Position numbers and translations under genes: made by a program
From: Microbacterium sp. No. 7
Lineage (GTDB): Bacteria > Actinomycetota > Actinomycetes > Actinomycetales > Microbacteriaceae
Reading direction: 5' to 3'
DNA: 64,000 nucleotides
Assembly: GCF_001314225.1 (NCBI RefSeq)
Contig: NZ_CP012698.1
Coordinates: forward strand, 1 to 64,000
The notes under the pieces: generated by a model
Database searches by the model: none
What the model saw: only the letters and a program-made list of their open reading frames with translations
What the model was told of the DNA's origin: nothing
Shown: positions 49,901-57,885 of the stretch, in pieces
Layout: each line of letters starts with the position of its first letter
Numbering within the stretch: the first letter of the stretch is position 1

Positions 49901-50350
49901 GGGGGCAGATGCTTGGTCGGTCTGGCTGGTGACGCTGGCCGACACGCTCACGGGTGCGACGTCGGCGGCGGTCGGAGTGGCGGCCATGGCGGCGTTCGGA
50001 GCGAAGATCGCGATGATGGCTGCGATCAGGACACCGGCGGCCTTCTGCTGCACGCCCAGGCCGGGCAGCTTCATCCGCTTCACGCCGGGGCCTGACGTGG
50101 CGATCCGTAGCTGGTTCGGGATCTCCGCGAGGTAGCCGATCGCGAAGGTCGCCCATGCGGCCCACGCGATGAGCGGGATGACGGTGCCGACCAGGAACTC
50201 GCCGCCGTAGTCGGGCATCGTCAGCGCTGTGATCAGGCGGTCCCACGAGGGGATCGGGTTGCCGGCCAGGAAGATGAGCGCGGCAGGCAGACCCACCAGC
50301 AGCGCGGCAGACAGGATGAGAGCTCCGAGCCCTGCGGTGATTCGCCTCAC
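46937..50350 (-). CDS. Large membrane LysM/BTAD-like protein, 1137 aa
   Basis: Three N-terminal membrane segments (about 8-30, 55-78, 103-125) lead into two LysM domains (TYTVKAGDSLWAIAEQHLGDGQRYQEIVELNR and RTVVSGDTLWDIAADELGSGERYTEIYEASR). A long Ala/Glu/Thr-rich linker and another membrane helix (about 440-460) follow. The C-terminal part is an OmpR-like winged helix and a BTAD/TPR-like helical region (LQLLGPVTVLNPQGEAPS; LIAFVATHPEASTEQVHDALWPG; LRQEMIASIGDAAHELATRSLREG). Such a chain could link cell-wall binding outside to a DNA-binding-like domain inside. Its promoter is element 3. Homologues are known among actinobacterial mobile elements, function unknown. Confidence 0.8.
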   Translation of the reverse strand: MRRITAGLGALILSAALLVGLPAALIFLAGNPIPSWDRLITALTMPDYGGEFLVGTVIPLIAWAAWATFAIGYLAEIPNQLRIATSGPGVKRMKLPGLGVQQKAAGVLIAAIIAIFAPNAAMAATPTAADVAPVSVSASVTSQTDQASAPVAETAPAAATAEQAPAAAQTYTVKAGDSLWAIAEQHLGDGQRYQEIVELNRDRPQPGGYTVGQRDGIDPGMVLELPDAAAAPASVTQTGEEQRTVVSGDTLWDIAADELGSGERYTEIYEASRDITQPDGRQISDPNLIVPGWTVAIPAADVAAAASITEAPTEAPAPVTPPAGVDGAQGATDDPAVDDAQGETDDAGSATNDTDQGVGSEGTSTTEDTADQTGGAGEASEPAAEPAEGAGTDTGLGFVTDGGAAEPAPQESTPAEAAPAPAEVDEAAEASDAPDWADVVTDWRTLGIGGVLAAGLLSFLGLRRVQQRRNRKPGQRIAMPAEEISTVELELRAVENPQGMDAVDHALRMLAVWAQDTGATLPALYALRLSADEISVFLDEPAQLPAPFRQDTPDEMAWSIGFDDLAPLERIPSAPYPALVTLGHDENDAHLLVDLEKLGSLNIDGTPELEEAALTALALELATSTWAENLQVTLVGVAAGLPDAVGSGRVRHVDDVDALIRDLRGQAEEVTAALEDAGITSLEQARTAGPLAESWTPEIIVLGQLPDEHTRLELAELVSRVPRVGIAAISAGHLAGGWNFRLQDRTTAELEIPDTDGATLPLTPQVVTAEEYARILALFTVANDQPAVEHSSASAEVELDEIFQGATDEAPYPEAETAELDPNGTVVDAVELPAEHLVDAVAVDAIDQVLDPADVAGETTTAEISVDDNAHDLSTLAPIVDLRSPRLQLLGPVTVLNPQGEAPSNAQQWNSQRLRAIELIAFVATHPEASTEQVHDALWPGSDPARGTSSRNRLTTAARRWLGKDRAGHSYLVPATKGVYALTDTFASDWDEWLALIGTDPTTATTENLVRALGLVKGQPISGVKEKYYVWAETLRQEMIASIGDAAHELATRSLREGNTRNARLASAIGRMVDPINEVFWRDALRAEHMAGDIAGVERLVTQLEHALTQIDPDYAEPEPETEELIEQLRRRHAVAS

Positions 50351-50401
50351 GGTCGTCTCCTCGATTTCAGCGTCAGCGCCCGCGCGGTGCGGGTCTTACG
50401 T

Positions 50402-50434
50402 CATATAGGCCCCACAGCTGGCGGTTCGCGGACA
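50402..50434 (-). promoter_or_regulatory. Promoter-like element 3 (LysM/BTAD operon)
   Basis: Minus-strand TGTCCGCGAA, 13 bases, GGCCTATATG and then ACGTA, 52 bases before the ATG at 50350. Spacing and both blocks are as in the other four copies. Confidence 0.75.
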
Positions 50435-50442
50435 TCTGGCTT

Positions 50443-51465
50443 TCACCCGCCGACGTTGACGGTCTGCAATTCGTTGATCTCGAGCGGGACAGAGCTCGAG
50501 GTCGTCAGGTTGATCGTGCCGGTGGGACCGGCGAGTGAGGTCCACTCCACAACCCACTGGCTCGTCGCGGTGACGGTGTAGCGATCGCCGCCCTGAGACT
50601 CCGAGGTCGTGCGGTAGCGGTAGCCGCAGGTGGGTGAGTCGGTGACGCCGTAGCCGGTCGTGTACGCGGTGCCGGTGCCGCCGCAGACCTGCGAGCCGCC
50701 GTCGCCCATGTCCCATCGAACGGAGGTCACGCGCGCGGTGGCGGTGATGGTCTGCCCGCCGAGGGTTGCGGTCTCGGTGTACGGACCCCAGGTCAGCGGC
50801 TGCGGGTTCTCAACCCAGAGCCACACGGGAATGCCTACGTAGGAGCGGCGGTGGCCCCATGCGGGGTTGACCTCGGGCGCCATGCCGATGTCGATGCCGC
50901 GCAGCGCGAACGTCGAGATCAGACGCTCGGCCGCGACGCCGGGAGGCAGAACCTGCAGGCCGGGCGGGACCGTCTCAGACCAGAAGTTGGTCTCCTGGCC
51001 GACACCAGGGGAACCGCCGGGCGTCGGGTTGAACATGATGCAGCCGTAGTAGCCGGCCTTGTCGGAGTACCCCGGGGGGCGAGTCGGCCAGACGCCGTCC
51101 TTCATGAACACGTAGCACTGTCGGGTGTTCGACCAGTACGACGTCGAACCGCCACAGTCGATGATCGCGTAGAACCGCTGGTAGCTGCCGCCGTCGAATA
51201 CGCGGATCTCGTCTTCGCTCCATCCCAGCTGCAGGAGACCTGACTGGGAGTTTTCGTAGTAGCAAGTCGGCGCACCAGGGGTCCACCCGTTGCTGTCTGG
51301 GTTCGGTGCCGGGTCGGAAGGCGCTGCGATCGTGATGAAGCAGACTGTCGTCTGCGGATCACACCAGACGCCATTTGCGGCGCTGGCAGGGATGGTCGTA
51401 CCCAGGATTGACCCCGCGACCAGGACGGCCGCGGTGGCGATGGAGGCGAGGAGTCGTTTCAGCAT
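50443..51465 (-). CDS. Secreted protein of Tad locus, 340 aa
   Basis: A Sec signal peptide (MLKRLLASIATAAVLVAGSI, cleavage near ASA/AN at 30) precedes a Gly/Trp/Tyr-rich beta protein with many Cys (C35, C42, C68, C104, C118, C144). The segment VTSVRWDMGDGG resembles a PKD-type strand. No catalytic motif is seen. As last gene of the pilin operon it may be an exposed adhesin or a pilus-linked surface protein. Confidence 0.72.
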   Translation of the reverse strand: MLKRLLASIATAAVLVAGSILGTTIPASAANGVWCDPQTTVCFITIAAPSDPAPNPDSNGWTPGAPTCYYENSQSGLLQLGWSEDEIRVFDGGSYQRFYAIIDCGGSTSYWSNTRQCYVFMKDGVWPTRPPGYSDKAGYYGCIMFNPTPGGSPGVGQETNFWSETVPPGLQVLPPGVAAERLISTFALRGIDIGMAPEVNPAWGHRRSYVGIPVWLWVENPQPLTWGPYTETATLGGQTITATARVTSVRWDMGDGGSQVCGGTGTAYTTGYGVTDSPTCGYRYRTTSESQGGDRYTVTATSQWVVEWTSLAGPTGTINLTTSSSVPLEINELQTVNVGG

Positions 51466-51485
51466 GCGATTCGATGAGCCACGGA

Positions 51486-52094
51486 TCAGCAGCTCTCCCC
51501 CAAGCTGATCAGGTCGTAGACCAACCAGGTCTCGCGCTCACTGTCGTAGATCACCTGGTAGTCGAAGGTGCTCCGAGGGTCGGGCCGCAGAGCTTCGGAC
51601 CCGTCGCTCGCGAAGACCTTGTACTCGCTCGCGTCCTGGCATGCATTGATGGTCACGAGACCGTTCTCGACTTCCTCCCAGGGCTGTCCGTAGGCGGTGA
51701 CGGTCTCGTACTTGATCGCTCCTTCGGTCGTCGCAGGGCCGTCAACGTTGACCTGGTCGACGTTGAGAACCGGTCCCTCCGCAACGTAGGCGGCGTCGTT
51801 GACGGCAACGTCAAGTGCCTTTCCCGTCGCGAGCGCTTCAAGCGGCGAGGGGTCGGTGCCACCCGCGGCGTTCACTTCGCCGCGCGTGGTGAAGTACTCG
51901 GTCAGCACAGACTCGGCCGCGCTGATTGCTTCATCCTCGCTTGCGGGAGGCGGGACCTTGGTGCCGGCGGTGGATGTCGGCGTGGGGGTCTCGCTCGCGC
52001 TGCCGGTGGGGTTAGGAGCGCCGGTGCCCGTGCAGGCGGTCAGCGTCAGTGCGGCAGCGATGATGCCGGCGATGGCGAGGCGCTTGGTGCTCAT
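51486..52094 (-). CDS. Secreted lipoprotein of Tad locus, 202 aa
   Basis: A lipoprotein signal ends in the lipobox LTAC (Cys21). A Ser/Thr/Pro linker follows, then an alpha/beta domain (AISAAESVLTEYFTTRGEVNAAGG to YQVIYDSERETWLVYDLISLGESC). The fold resembles small DUF4878/NTF2-like lipoproteins. It probably sits in the membrane outer face and supports the Tad machine. It lies between TadG-like and the secreted protein genes in one run. Confidence 0.8.
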   Translation of the reverse strand: MSTKRLAIAGIIAAALTLTACTGTGAPNPTGSASETPTPTSTAGTKVPPPASEDEAISAAESVLTEYFTTRGEVNAAGGTDPSPLEALATGKALDVAVNDAAYVAEGPVLNVDQVNVDGPATTEGAIKYETVTAYGQPWEEVENGLVTINACQDASEYKVFASDGSEALRPDPRSTFDYQVIYDSERETWLVYDLISLGESC

Positions 52095-52102
52095 GGGGGC
52101 TC

Positions 52103-52525
52103 CTATTGGGTGATGATCTCGGCGGTGGCGGTTGCCTCGGCGGGGAGGGTGGCGATGCCGATGATGGAAACGAACTTCGTGCTGTACGACGTTTCGACGC
52201 TAACGGTGATCCGGTTCCCGACGACGTTTACGGTCCCGGTCATGCCGGAGGCTTCGATGTAGTCGGTCGCAGCGGTGCGTGCCCGGTTGTTGTCGAGGCT
52301 GATGCCGCCGTTGGAGACGACCTGCGCGGCGACGGCGTTGGCGGCGGCGCGGCTGGCGCCGGAGGCGATCGCTTGAGCGTTCTCGTTGGCTTGGATCTTC
52401 CCGGCGCCGTCAACGACGAGCCCGACGATGAGGACGAGAGCGGGAACGAACACCACGAAGAACGGGGTGATGGAGCCGCGTTCTTCGTCGCGGAGCTTGC
52501 GGAGCAGCTGGCGGATGGTGGTCAC
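52103..52525 (-). CDS. TadG-like pseudopilin/pilus-assembly protein, 140 aa
   Basis: The N-terminus RDEERGSITPFFVVFVPALVLIVGLVVDGAGKIQANENAQ is typical of TadG-type Flp-pilus proteins, with the ERGS cut site and a hydrophobic helix. Here the +5 residue is Phe, not Glu. Like TadG proteins it has TadE-like Ala/Asn-rich helices in the remainder. It is exported and anchored by the N-terminal helix. Confidence 0.83.
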   Translation of the reverse strand: MTTIRQLLRKLRDEERGSITPFFVVFVPALVLIVGLVVDGAGKIQANENAQAIASGASRAAANAVAAQVVSNGGISLDNNRARTAATDYIEASGMTGTVNVVGNRITVSVETSYSTKFVSIIGIATLPAEATATAEIITQ

Positions 52526-52528
52526 GGG

Positions 52529-52975
52529 TCAGCCTCGCTCTCGGTATGCGTCGACTGGTGAGGCGGCCGACGAGCTCATGGTCCGGCTTCCGGGGATGCC
52601 CGGGAGGGTGATGTCGGCGAGGCTCACGTCGCAGTTGACGGCGGCGGAGACGGTGCCGGTGGTGCCGATCGCGGTGTTCAGGCCGCTGGCGTCGACGCTC
52701 ACGGTGAGAGTCGTGCAGGTGATGCCGGACTGGCTCATCGCGCGGCGTGCAGCGTCCTCGGCGTTGGTGACTGCGGTGCTGGCGTCCCGGGAGAGGGAGG
52801 CGGCTCGTGCGGCGGCGTAGGCGGCGCTCTGGGTCGCGTTGTCGGCGAGGGCGGTTCGGCCGCCGGCGACCAGGACGAGGATCAGCATCGCGATGACGGG
52901 GGCGATGATGACGATCTCGGCGGCGTTGGAGCCGCGCTCGTCGGCCAGGAGTCGCTGTCGGAGGCGGGTGATCAT
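52529..52975 (-). CDS. TadE-like pseudopilin, 148 aa
   Basis: Start ATG 52975, overlapping the previous stop (ATGA). The phrase ADERGSNAAEIVIIAPVIAMLILVLVAGG has a prepilin-peptidase cut after Gly with Glu at +5 and a hydrophobic helix, then a variable C-terminal domain with Cys pairs (GITCTTL and VNCDVS). It should be processed by the prepilin peptidase at 46309-46926. Confidence 0.86.
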   Translation of the reverse strand: MITRLRQRLLADERGSNAAEIVIIAPVIAMLILVLVAGGRTALADNATQSAAYAAARAASLSRDASTAVTNAEDAARRAMSQSGITCTTLTVSVDASGLNTAIGTTGTVSAAVNCDVSLADITLPGIPGSRTMSSSAASPVDAYRERG

Positions 52976-53388
52976 GGCACCCACCTTTCGACGGGTCCGG
53001 TGATGGTCTTGGTGACGGTGGTGTTCACTCCGGGGATCAGTCCGGGGGTGATCGCGGTGACGGTGGCGGTGACCTCGGTGGCGTTGCGGTCGACGTTCAC
53101 GTTGACGCTGGTGAGCATGCCGCCGGCCTGATCGGCGGTGGCAATGCCGGCGTCGACGCCGTCTGCCGTGGTGGCGTCGTACAGGCGGGCTGCCTCGTAT
53201 GCGTTGACAGCTGCGGCCTGGACGAGATTGGTGCCGTGGTACCAGAGGCCGCCCTGCACGATCGCGAGGATCAGCAGGAGCAACGCCGGCAGCACGATCA
53301 CGGTCTCGGCGGTCTCGAATCCGCGCTCGTCTCGCACCGCCCGCCGGAGCGGACGGAGGAGGCGAGCGCGGATCGAAGCCATAGCCAC
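52972..53388 (-). CDS. TadE-like pseudopilin, 138 aa
   Basis: The basic leader (MAMASIRARLLRPLRRAVRD) is followed by ERGFETAETVIVLPALLLLILAIVQGGLW, with a cut after Gly and Glu at +5, and a hydrophobic helix. A beta-rich C-terminal domain follows (VNVDRNATEVTATVTAITPG). It overlaps the next gene by four bases and is a minor pilin of the Tad system. Confidence 0.87.
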   Translation of the reverse strand: MAMASIRARLLRPLRRAVRDERGFETAETVIVLPALLLLILAIVQGGLWYHGTNLVQAAAVNAYEAARLYDATTADGVDAGIATADQAGGMLTSVNVNVDRNATEVTATVTAITPGLIPGVNTTVTKTITGPVERWVP

Positions 53389-53392
53389 GGGC

Positions 53393-53596
53393 TCAGTTGC
53401 TGGGCAGCAGTGCGATCTGACCGGTCACGAACGTCGTGATGGCGGCGATCGCGGCGGCGGCGAGGATGACCGCGCCGACCGTCAGGAAGATCTTCTCTGC
53501 GGTCTCGAGGCCCTCTTCGGGGGCCTCGCTGAGCTCGCGGTAGCGGCCCTTGGCGGCCTCCACAGCGACGGTGATGCGTTCGGTGATCTGGGTCAT
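53393..53596 (-). CDS. Flp-type major pilin candidate, 67 aa
   Basis: Start ATG 53596. A 29-residue charged leader (MTQITERITVAVEAAKGRYR and onward) ends in EEG-LETAEKIFLTVGAVILAAAAIAAITTFVTG. Cutting after Gly30 puts Glu at +5 and leaves a short hydrophobic pilin of 37 residues, as in Flp pilins. It is the first gene of the operon behind promoter-like element 4, in line with being the most abundant subunit. Confidence 0.82.
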   Translation of the reverse strand: MTQITERITVAVEAAKGRYRELSEAPEEGLETAEKIFLTVGAVILAAAAIAAITTFVTGQIALLPSN

Positions 53597-53688
53597 GGTG
53601 CTCTCACTTTCCGGTGTTGGTATTGCGGGGGCTTGCTGTTTTGGATTTCGAGTCAACTACGGGTGTTGCGTTTGCGGGGCTCCTACGT

Positions 53689-53721
53689 CATATAGGCCGA
53701 CCGATCAGGGGTTCGCGGACA
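53689..53721 (-). promoter_or_regulatory. Promoter-like element 4 (pilin operon)
   Basis: Minus-strand TGTCCGCGAA, 13 bases, GGCCTATATG and ACGTA, 93 bases before the pilin ATG at 53596. It lies just after the stop of the tadC-like gene, so it starts a second transcript within the Tad locus. Confidence 0.75.
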
Positions 53722-53727
53722 GGGCTC

Positions 53728-54609
53728 TTATGTCGCGAGGAGGTTCAGGATCAGCGGCGTGATGATGATCCCGACGTAGACGAACAGAGTGGTTGCCAGA
53801 GGCATCTGCATCCGCTCGCTCGCGCTGTTCGCTTTCTCGTGCTCCTCTGCGAGGAGCTTGTGCCGGAGGGTCTTTCCCCTCGATCTGAGTGTCTCATATA
53901 TCGATGCGCCTTCCTCGCCCGAAAGTCGCACGATCTTGGCGACGTCGGCGAGGTCTGGCACGTCGATCTCGTCGGACAGGGACCGCAGCGCGTCCCACGG
54001 GGCGACACCGGCGTACCGGGCTCGGGTGAGCTCCTGGCGGATGCGGACGAACACCCATGACCGTCCGACGTCGGCGGCCGTTTCGAGGGCGCGTGCAGCG
54101 GTGGCACCGCGCTTGCGCTCGGCGGCGACGAGCTCGAGGTAGACGGCGACGGCTCGGGTGAACTCGGCGCGGGCGTCGTTGGCCTTCGAGCGGATGTCCT
54201 GGTCGACGCTGAACCACAGCCACGCGGCGAGGGGGATGCCGAGAAGGCCGGGGATGTAGAACGGCATGAATCCGAGGGCCTGCGCGAACAGCCCGAGCGC
54301 GAGCGGGGCTATCAGCCCGACGAGAGCGAGGAGCACCTTGTCGTAGTAGTACTTGTCCAGCGGCATCTGGATCAACCGCAGGTCGGTGGTCGGCACCTTG
54401 AGCCAGGAGCGCTCGGGAAGGTGCTGCGCGACCCATGAACCGACGCGGTGCTGCAGCGAGTCATCGCCAGCCTCGGGCAGAGCGATAGTGGTCTCGGTGA
54501 GTCGATCGAGGGTGGCGGCCAGGTGCGGCTGCCGAGGGATGAGGGCGCTGATGATCAGCGCCACGCCGGCGCCGAGGATCAGGCCCGGGATGAGAGCGAG
54601 CAGGTTCAC
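53728..54609 (-). CDS. TadC-like inner-membrane pilus-assembly protein, 293 aa
   Basis: GTG start 54609 overlaps the tadB stop (GTGA). The T2SS-F/GspF-type domain has helices near 5-25, 90-115, 118-135 and 270-290. The cytosolic helical bundle (ELVAAERKRGATAARALETAADVG and VAKIVRLSGEEGASIYETLRSRGKTLRHKLLAEEHEKANSASERMQMPL) is the usual F-domain. It forms the platform of the Tad secretion motor with TadB. Confidence 0.88.
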   Translation of the reverse strand: MNLLALIPGLILGAGVALIISALIPRQPHLAATLDRLTETTIALPEAGDDSLQHRVGSWVAQHLPERSWLKVPTTDLRLIQMPLDKYYYDKVLLALVGLIAPLALGLFAQALGFMPFYIPGLLGIPLAAWLWFSVDQDIRSKANDARAEFTRAVAVYLELVAAERKRGATAARALETAADVGRSWVFVRIRQELTRARYAGVAPWDALRSLSDEIDVPDLADVAKIVRLSGEEGASIYETLRSRGKTLRHKLLAEEHEKANSASERMQMPLATTLFVYVGIIITPLILNLLAT

Positions 54610-55472
54610 AGCGCGTCCTCCTTCGTCTCGGGAGCCACGAGCAGCCGGGGTGCGGGCTTGCCGATGCTGATCGAGCGCATCCACACCAGGAGCAGGCCGA
54701 ACAGGACGACCCAGATGGTCAGGAGCACCTGGCCGAGCGGGGTGGCGTAGGCGGCGGTGTAGGTGCCCAGGAACGGCAGCGCGGCGAGCACGACCAGGGT
54801 GGCGATCGCCACGATGCGGACCTGGGTGCGCGGCTTGGCGCGGTCAGTCTCGATCTGTCGGCGCACCTTCACTTCCTCGAAGATGATCTCCGCGAGGTCG
54901 TCGAGGGCTTCGGCGAGGCCGGCGCCGCGGGCCTGCTCTTTGAGCAGCAGGTGCATCACGATCAGGTCTGCGGTGGGGTCGTCGAAGTCGCGGGCGAACG
55001 CCTCGAGTGCTTCCCGCGTGGGCCAGCGGGCGTTGAGCCGGGCGACGAGCGAGCCGACCTGCGTCTTGATCGCCTCGGGGGCGGAGGCGAGCGACGAGGT
55101 CAGTGTCTGCTCGAGGCCGGCGCCGGCGACGGTGAGACCGGAGAGGCTGCGCGTCCAGGTCTCGAGTGCCTCGAGGCGAGCGATCTTCTGCGGCGCGTCG
55201 CCCTTGCTCAGGAACAGCGGCAGGGTGGCGCCGGCCACGGCAGCGATGGGGATCAGGATGAACCACCCGGAGTAGATGAACAGCAGCACGCCGGCGGCGA
55301 GGCCGATCAGTCCCCACATCTGCTGCTGCCTGCTGAACCGCGGGGTGGTGCGCTTGGCGCGCACGGGCTTGGCGCTGCCCGGCTCAGGTGGCTGGTAGGC
55401 GAGTCCGAGCACGAGCAGGATGCCGCCTGCGGCGGCGACCAGGATCGCGATCAGGATGCCGGCGTTGTTCAT
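54606..55472 (-). CDS. TadB-like inner-membrane pilus-assembly protein, 288 aa
   Basis: ATG 55472 overlaps the TadA stop. A T2SS-F domain with N-terminal helices (ILIAILVAAAGGILLVLGLAY, then WGLIGLAAGVLLFIYSGWFILI) and two C-terminal ones (VAIATLVVLAALPFL, VLLTIWVVLFGLLLVWM). The helical region carries LKEQARGAGLAEALDDLAEIIFEEVKVRRQIETDRAK. It pairs with TadC around the TadA ATPase. Confidence 0.89.
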   Translation of the reverse strand: MNNAGILIAILVAAAGGILLVLGLAYQPPEPGSAKPVRAKRTTPRFSRQQQMWGLIGLAAGVLLFIYSGWFILIPIAAVAGATLPLFLSKGDAPQKIARLEALETWTRSLSGLTVAGAGLEQTLTSSLASAPEAIKTQVGSLVARLNARWPTREALEAFARDFDDPTADLIVMHLLLKEQARGAGLAEALDDLAEIIFEEVKVRRQIETDRAKPRTQVRIVAIATLVVLAALPFLGTYTAAYATPLGQVLLTIWVVLFGLLLVWMRSISIGKPAPRLLVAPETKEDAL

Positions 55473-57082
55473 GCGGTGGCCTGCGAGTAGGGGCTGAGCT
55501 CGCTTTCGCGGAATCCGACCTCGGCGAGCTTGTCGAGCAGCTCGCGGGAGGGCAGCTGGCCGAGCTCGAGGGTCTGCGTCGTCTTGTCGAACGTGAAGAT
55601 CTTGCTGATCGTGGGACGCGCGACGCCGTAGCTGTCCTCGCCGGGCTGGACTTCGCAGATCGATGTGATTACGCGCCGGGCCTTGCCGGTTTCGTGGTCA
55701 CGGATCTTCGCCATCTGGATGATCAGGTCGATGTTCTGCGCGATCTGGCGGTAGCAGTACGCAGGGGTGGCGTTGGAGCCGTCCTTCATCATCAGGGTGA
55801 CCATGCGCTCGATCGCGTCCTCGGGGCTCTGCGAATGCAGGGTGCTCATCGAGCCGACGCCGGACTGCATGGCCTGCAGCATCGCGTTGATCTCCGATCC
55901 GCGAACCTCCCCCACGATCAGTCTGTCGGTGGTGTGTCGCAGCGAATCCTCGAGGCCGCGGATCAGGGGGAACTCTCCTGCCCGCTCCCCCGACGCTCCG
56001 GGCTCGCCCTCGCCGGGCCGGTACTCGAAGGCGATCACGAGGGGGTGCTTCGCGGGGTTTTTGTGGAGGTAGAGCTCGCGTTCCATTTCGATCGTTGCGA
56101 GCTTCTCGTCCGGGGGGATGCAGTCGGCCAGCGCGCGCAGCAGCGTTGTCTTGCCGCTGGACTGGAAGCCGTTGGTCACGAGGCTGAGCCCTGCCAGCAC
56201 CGAGGCTTCTAGGAACTTGGCCGCGAGGGCTGTGAGGGTGTGGGTCGCGACCAGGTCGGCGAGCGAGATGTCGACGTGACGGTGGATACGGATGGTCACC
56301 GAAGGTCGTTCGGCGACCGGCCGGGCAAGAGCCGCCAGACGCGCGCCGCCGGGAAGGTCAAGGTGCAGGGACGGGCGGGAGGCGTTGAACGATCGCGCTC
56401 CCTCACCGCGACGGGTGGCGATGAAGTTGATCTCGCGCTCGAGCTCGTCGTCGCTGATCGACACCGGGTGCGGGTACTTCTGCCGGTTGCCGCCGGCGAA
56501 GGTCAGCCACACGTTGTCATAGCCGACGATGTCGATGTTCTCGACGCCTTCGATGTCGACCAACGGCTGCAGCCGGCCGAGGCGGAACATCGCATCGAAG
56601 ACAGCTTGAGCGATGTCTTCCTGCAGCGTCGGGCTCCACTGCTCTCGGCCGTGCCGCGTGAGATCGTCCACCCGTGCGCGGATGAGCTCGGCCGTGTGCT
56701 GGCGGGCCATGGTCTCGCGAGCTTCGTCGGTGAGGGTGGGGTCGGACTGGCCGGCATCGGCGAGGATCACTGAGACAGCGTCGCGGAACTCCGATACCGC
56801 GTCCCACGGGATGCGACCCTGATCCTCGAACATCGCCGCAGCGCTTCGGCGGCTCGGCGGCACGACCGCTCGGGTCGTCGGAGGGATGGATGCGGCGGTG
56901 TCAGCGACCGCGAACGGGTCGATGGTCGGGGTCGCCGCCGCCTGCGCGGGCACCTGCTGCTCGGCCCGAGCGGCCGCGCGCAACAGGTGGCTCGCTGCGG
57001 GATTCGCTGCAGGCCGCGGCGGCTGGTTGAACAGGGGCAGCGAGGAGAGGTCTGCGGGGTCTGGGGTGTCGTACTTAGCCAT
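55469..57082 (-). CDS. TadA/CpaF secretion ATPase, 537 aa
   Basis: A VirB11/PulE-family hexameric ATPase that powers pilus assembly. After a disordered Pro/Ala-rich N-terminus (about 1-85) come an N-terminal domain and the motor with Walker A GFQSSGKTT (305-313). The Asp box (FEYRPGEGEPG), Walker B (RLIVGEVRGSEINAMLQAMQSG) and His box (MSTLHSQSPEDAIERMVTLMM) are all present. It overlaps tadB by four bases and lies downstream of the TadZ-like gene. Confidence 0.93.
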   Translation of the reverse strand: MAKYDTPDPADLSSLPLFNQPPRPAANPAASHLLRAAARAEQQVPAQAAATPTIDPFAVADTAASIPPTTRAVVPPSRRSAAAMFEDQGRIPWDAVSEFRDAVSVILADAGQSDPTLTDEARETMARQHTAELIRARVDDLTRHGREQWSPTLQEDIAQAVFDAMFRLGRLQPLVDIEGVENIDIVGYDNVWLTFAGGNRQKYPHPVSISDDELEREINFIATRRGEGARSFNASRPSLHLDLPGGARLAALARPVAERPSVTIRIHRHVDISLADLVATHTLTALAAKFLEASVLAGLSLVTNGFQSSGKTTLLRALADCIPPDEKLATIEMERELYLHKNPAKHPLVIAFEYRPGEGEPGASGERAGEFPLIRGLEDSLRHTTDRLIVGEVRGSEINAMLQAMQSGVGSMSTLHSQSPEDAIERMVTLMMKDGSNATPAYCYRQIAQNIDLIIQMAKIRDHETGKARRVITSICEVQPGEDSYGVARPTISKIFTFDKTTQTLELGQLPSRELLDKLAEVGFRESELSPYSQATA

Positions 57083-57084
57083 GG

Positions 57085-57879
57085 TCAGTCCTGTGCTGTC
57101 GGCGTGTAGCGGCGGCCGGCGAGATCACCGTCGAGGGCGGTGATGATCTCTGCCAGTGCCCTGGTGTATGGCAGGCGCCTGGCGGGGGCGGGAGCGCCGT
57201 GGGAGTAGTGAGCGGCGGTGGCGGGGTCCCAGGGCAGTGCGCCGACGAAGGGCAGGCCGGTCTTGGTGGAGATCTCGTTGGCGCTGTATCCCTGGCCTCG
57301 CAGCGGGGTGGTGGTGATTGTGAGCCCGAGGTAGTCGCGGTGGCCGGATGCCTCGAGCGTGGTCGCGAAGGCACTCGAGCTCGCGTACAGGGCGTGGATG
57401 TCCGGGAGCGTGTTCCCGGTGACCACGAGCACCGCGTCTGCTGCGGCGATCAGCGGGCTGCGGGGGTCTCCGGGAGCGAACCGTCCGGCGTCGACGATGA
57501 TGTCCAGGTCGGGGGCGTTAGCGGTGCGCGGCAGCTGCTCGAGTGCGCGCAGCAGGTTCGCCCAGAACGCGCTGGTCGTTCCGCGTGCTCCGCCGAGGTC
57601 GTTGAACCCCGGGATGACGTAGCGGCCTTCGCCGAGGCTGATGGTCTGCGCGAAGAGGATCTCGCCGTCCAGGCCACCGCGGAGGTTGGCGATCGCCGCT
57701 TCGGTGAGGCTCTGTACGTGCTGGTACTGGCCTTGCAGGTAGCCGGAGAGGATGTGGCTGGTCTTGGCGATGTCGGCCTCGAGCAGGAGCGTCGGCCGTG
57801 GCCAGTTGAGGGTGAGGGCGGTTGCCAGGGTGGACACTCCCGGCGCGCCCGATGTGCTGGTGAGGTAGACGATCGACAT
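57085..57879 (-). CDS. TadZ/CpaE-like MinD-family protein, 264 aa
   Basis: A ParA/MinD-fold protein that localises the Tad machine. The P-loop position reads STSGAPGVST (8-17), lacking the signature and catalytic lysines (KGGxGKT), so ATP hydrolysis is doubtful, as in some TadZ proteins. The rest (VVDAGRFAPGDPRSPLIAAADAVLVVTGN; LGLTITTTPLRGQGYSANEISTKTGLPFVGALPWDP) matches the family. It lies between the CpaB-like and TadA genes in one run. Confidence 0.83.
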   Translation of the reverse strand: MSIVYLTSTSGAPGVSTLATALTLNWPRPTLLLEADIAKTSHILSGYLQGQYQHVQSLTEAAIANLRGGLDGEILFAQTISLGEGRYVIPGFNDLGGARGTTSAFWANLLRALEQLPRTANAPDLDIIVDAGRFAPGDPRSPLIAAADAVLVVTGNTLPDIHALYASSSAFATTLEASGHRDYLGLTITTTPLRGQGYSANEISTKTGLPFVGALPWDPATAAHYSHGAPAPARRLPYTRALAEIITALDGDLAGRRYTPTAQD

Positions 57880-57885
57880 TGGGGC

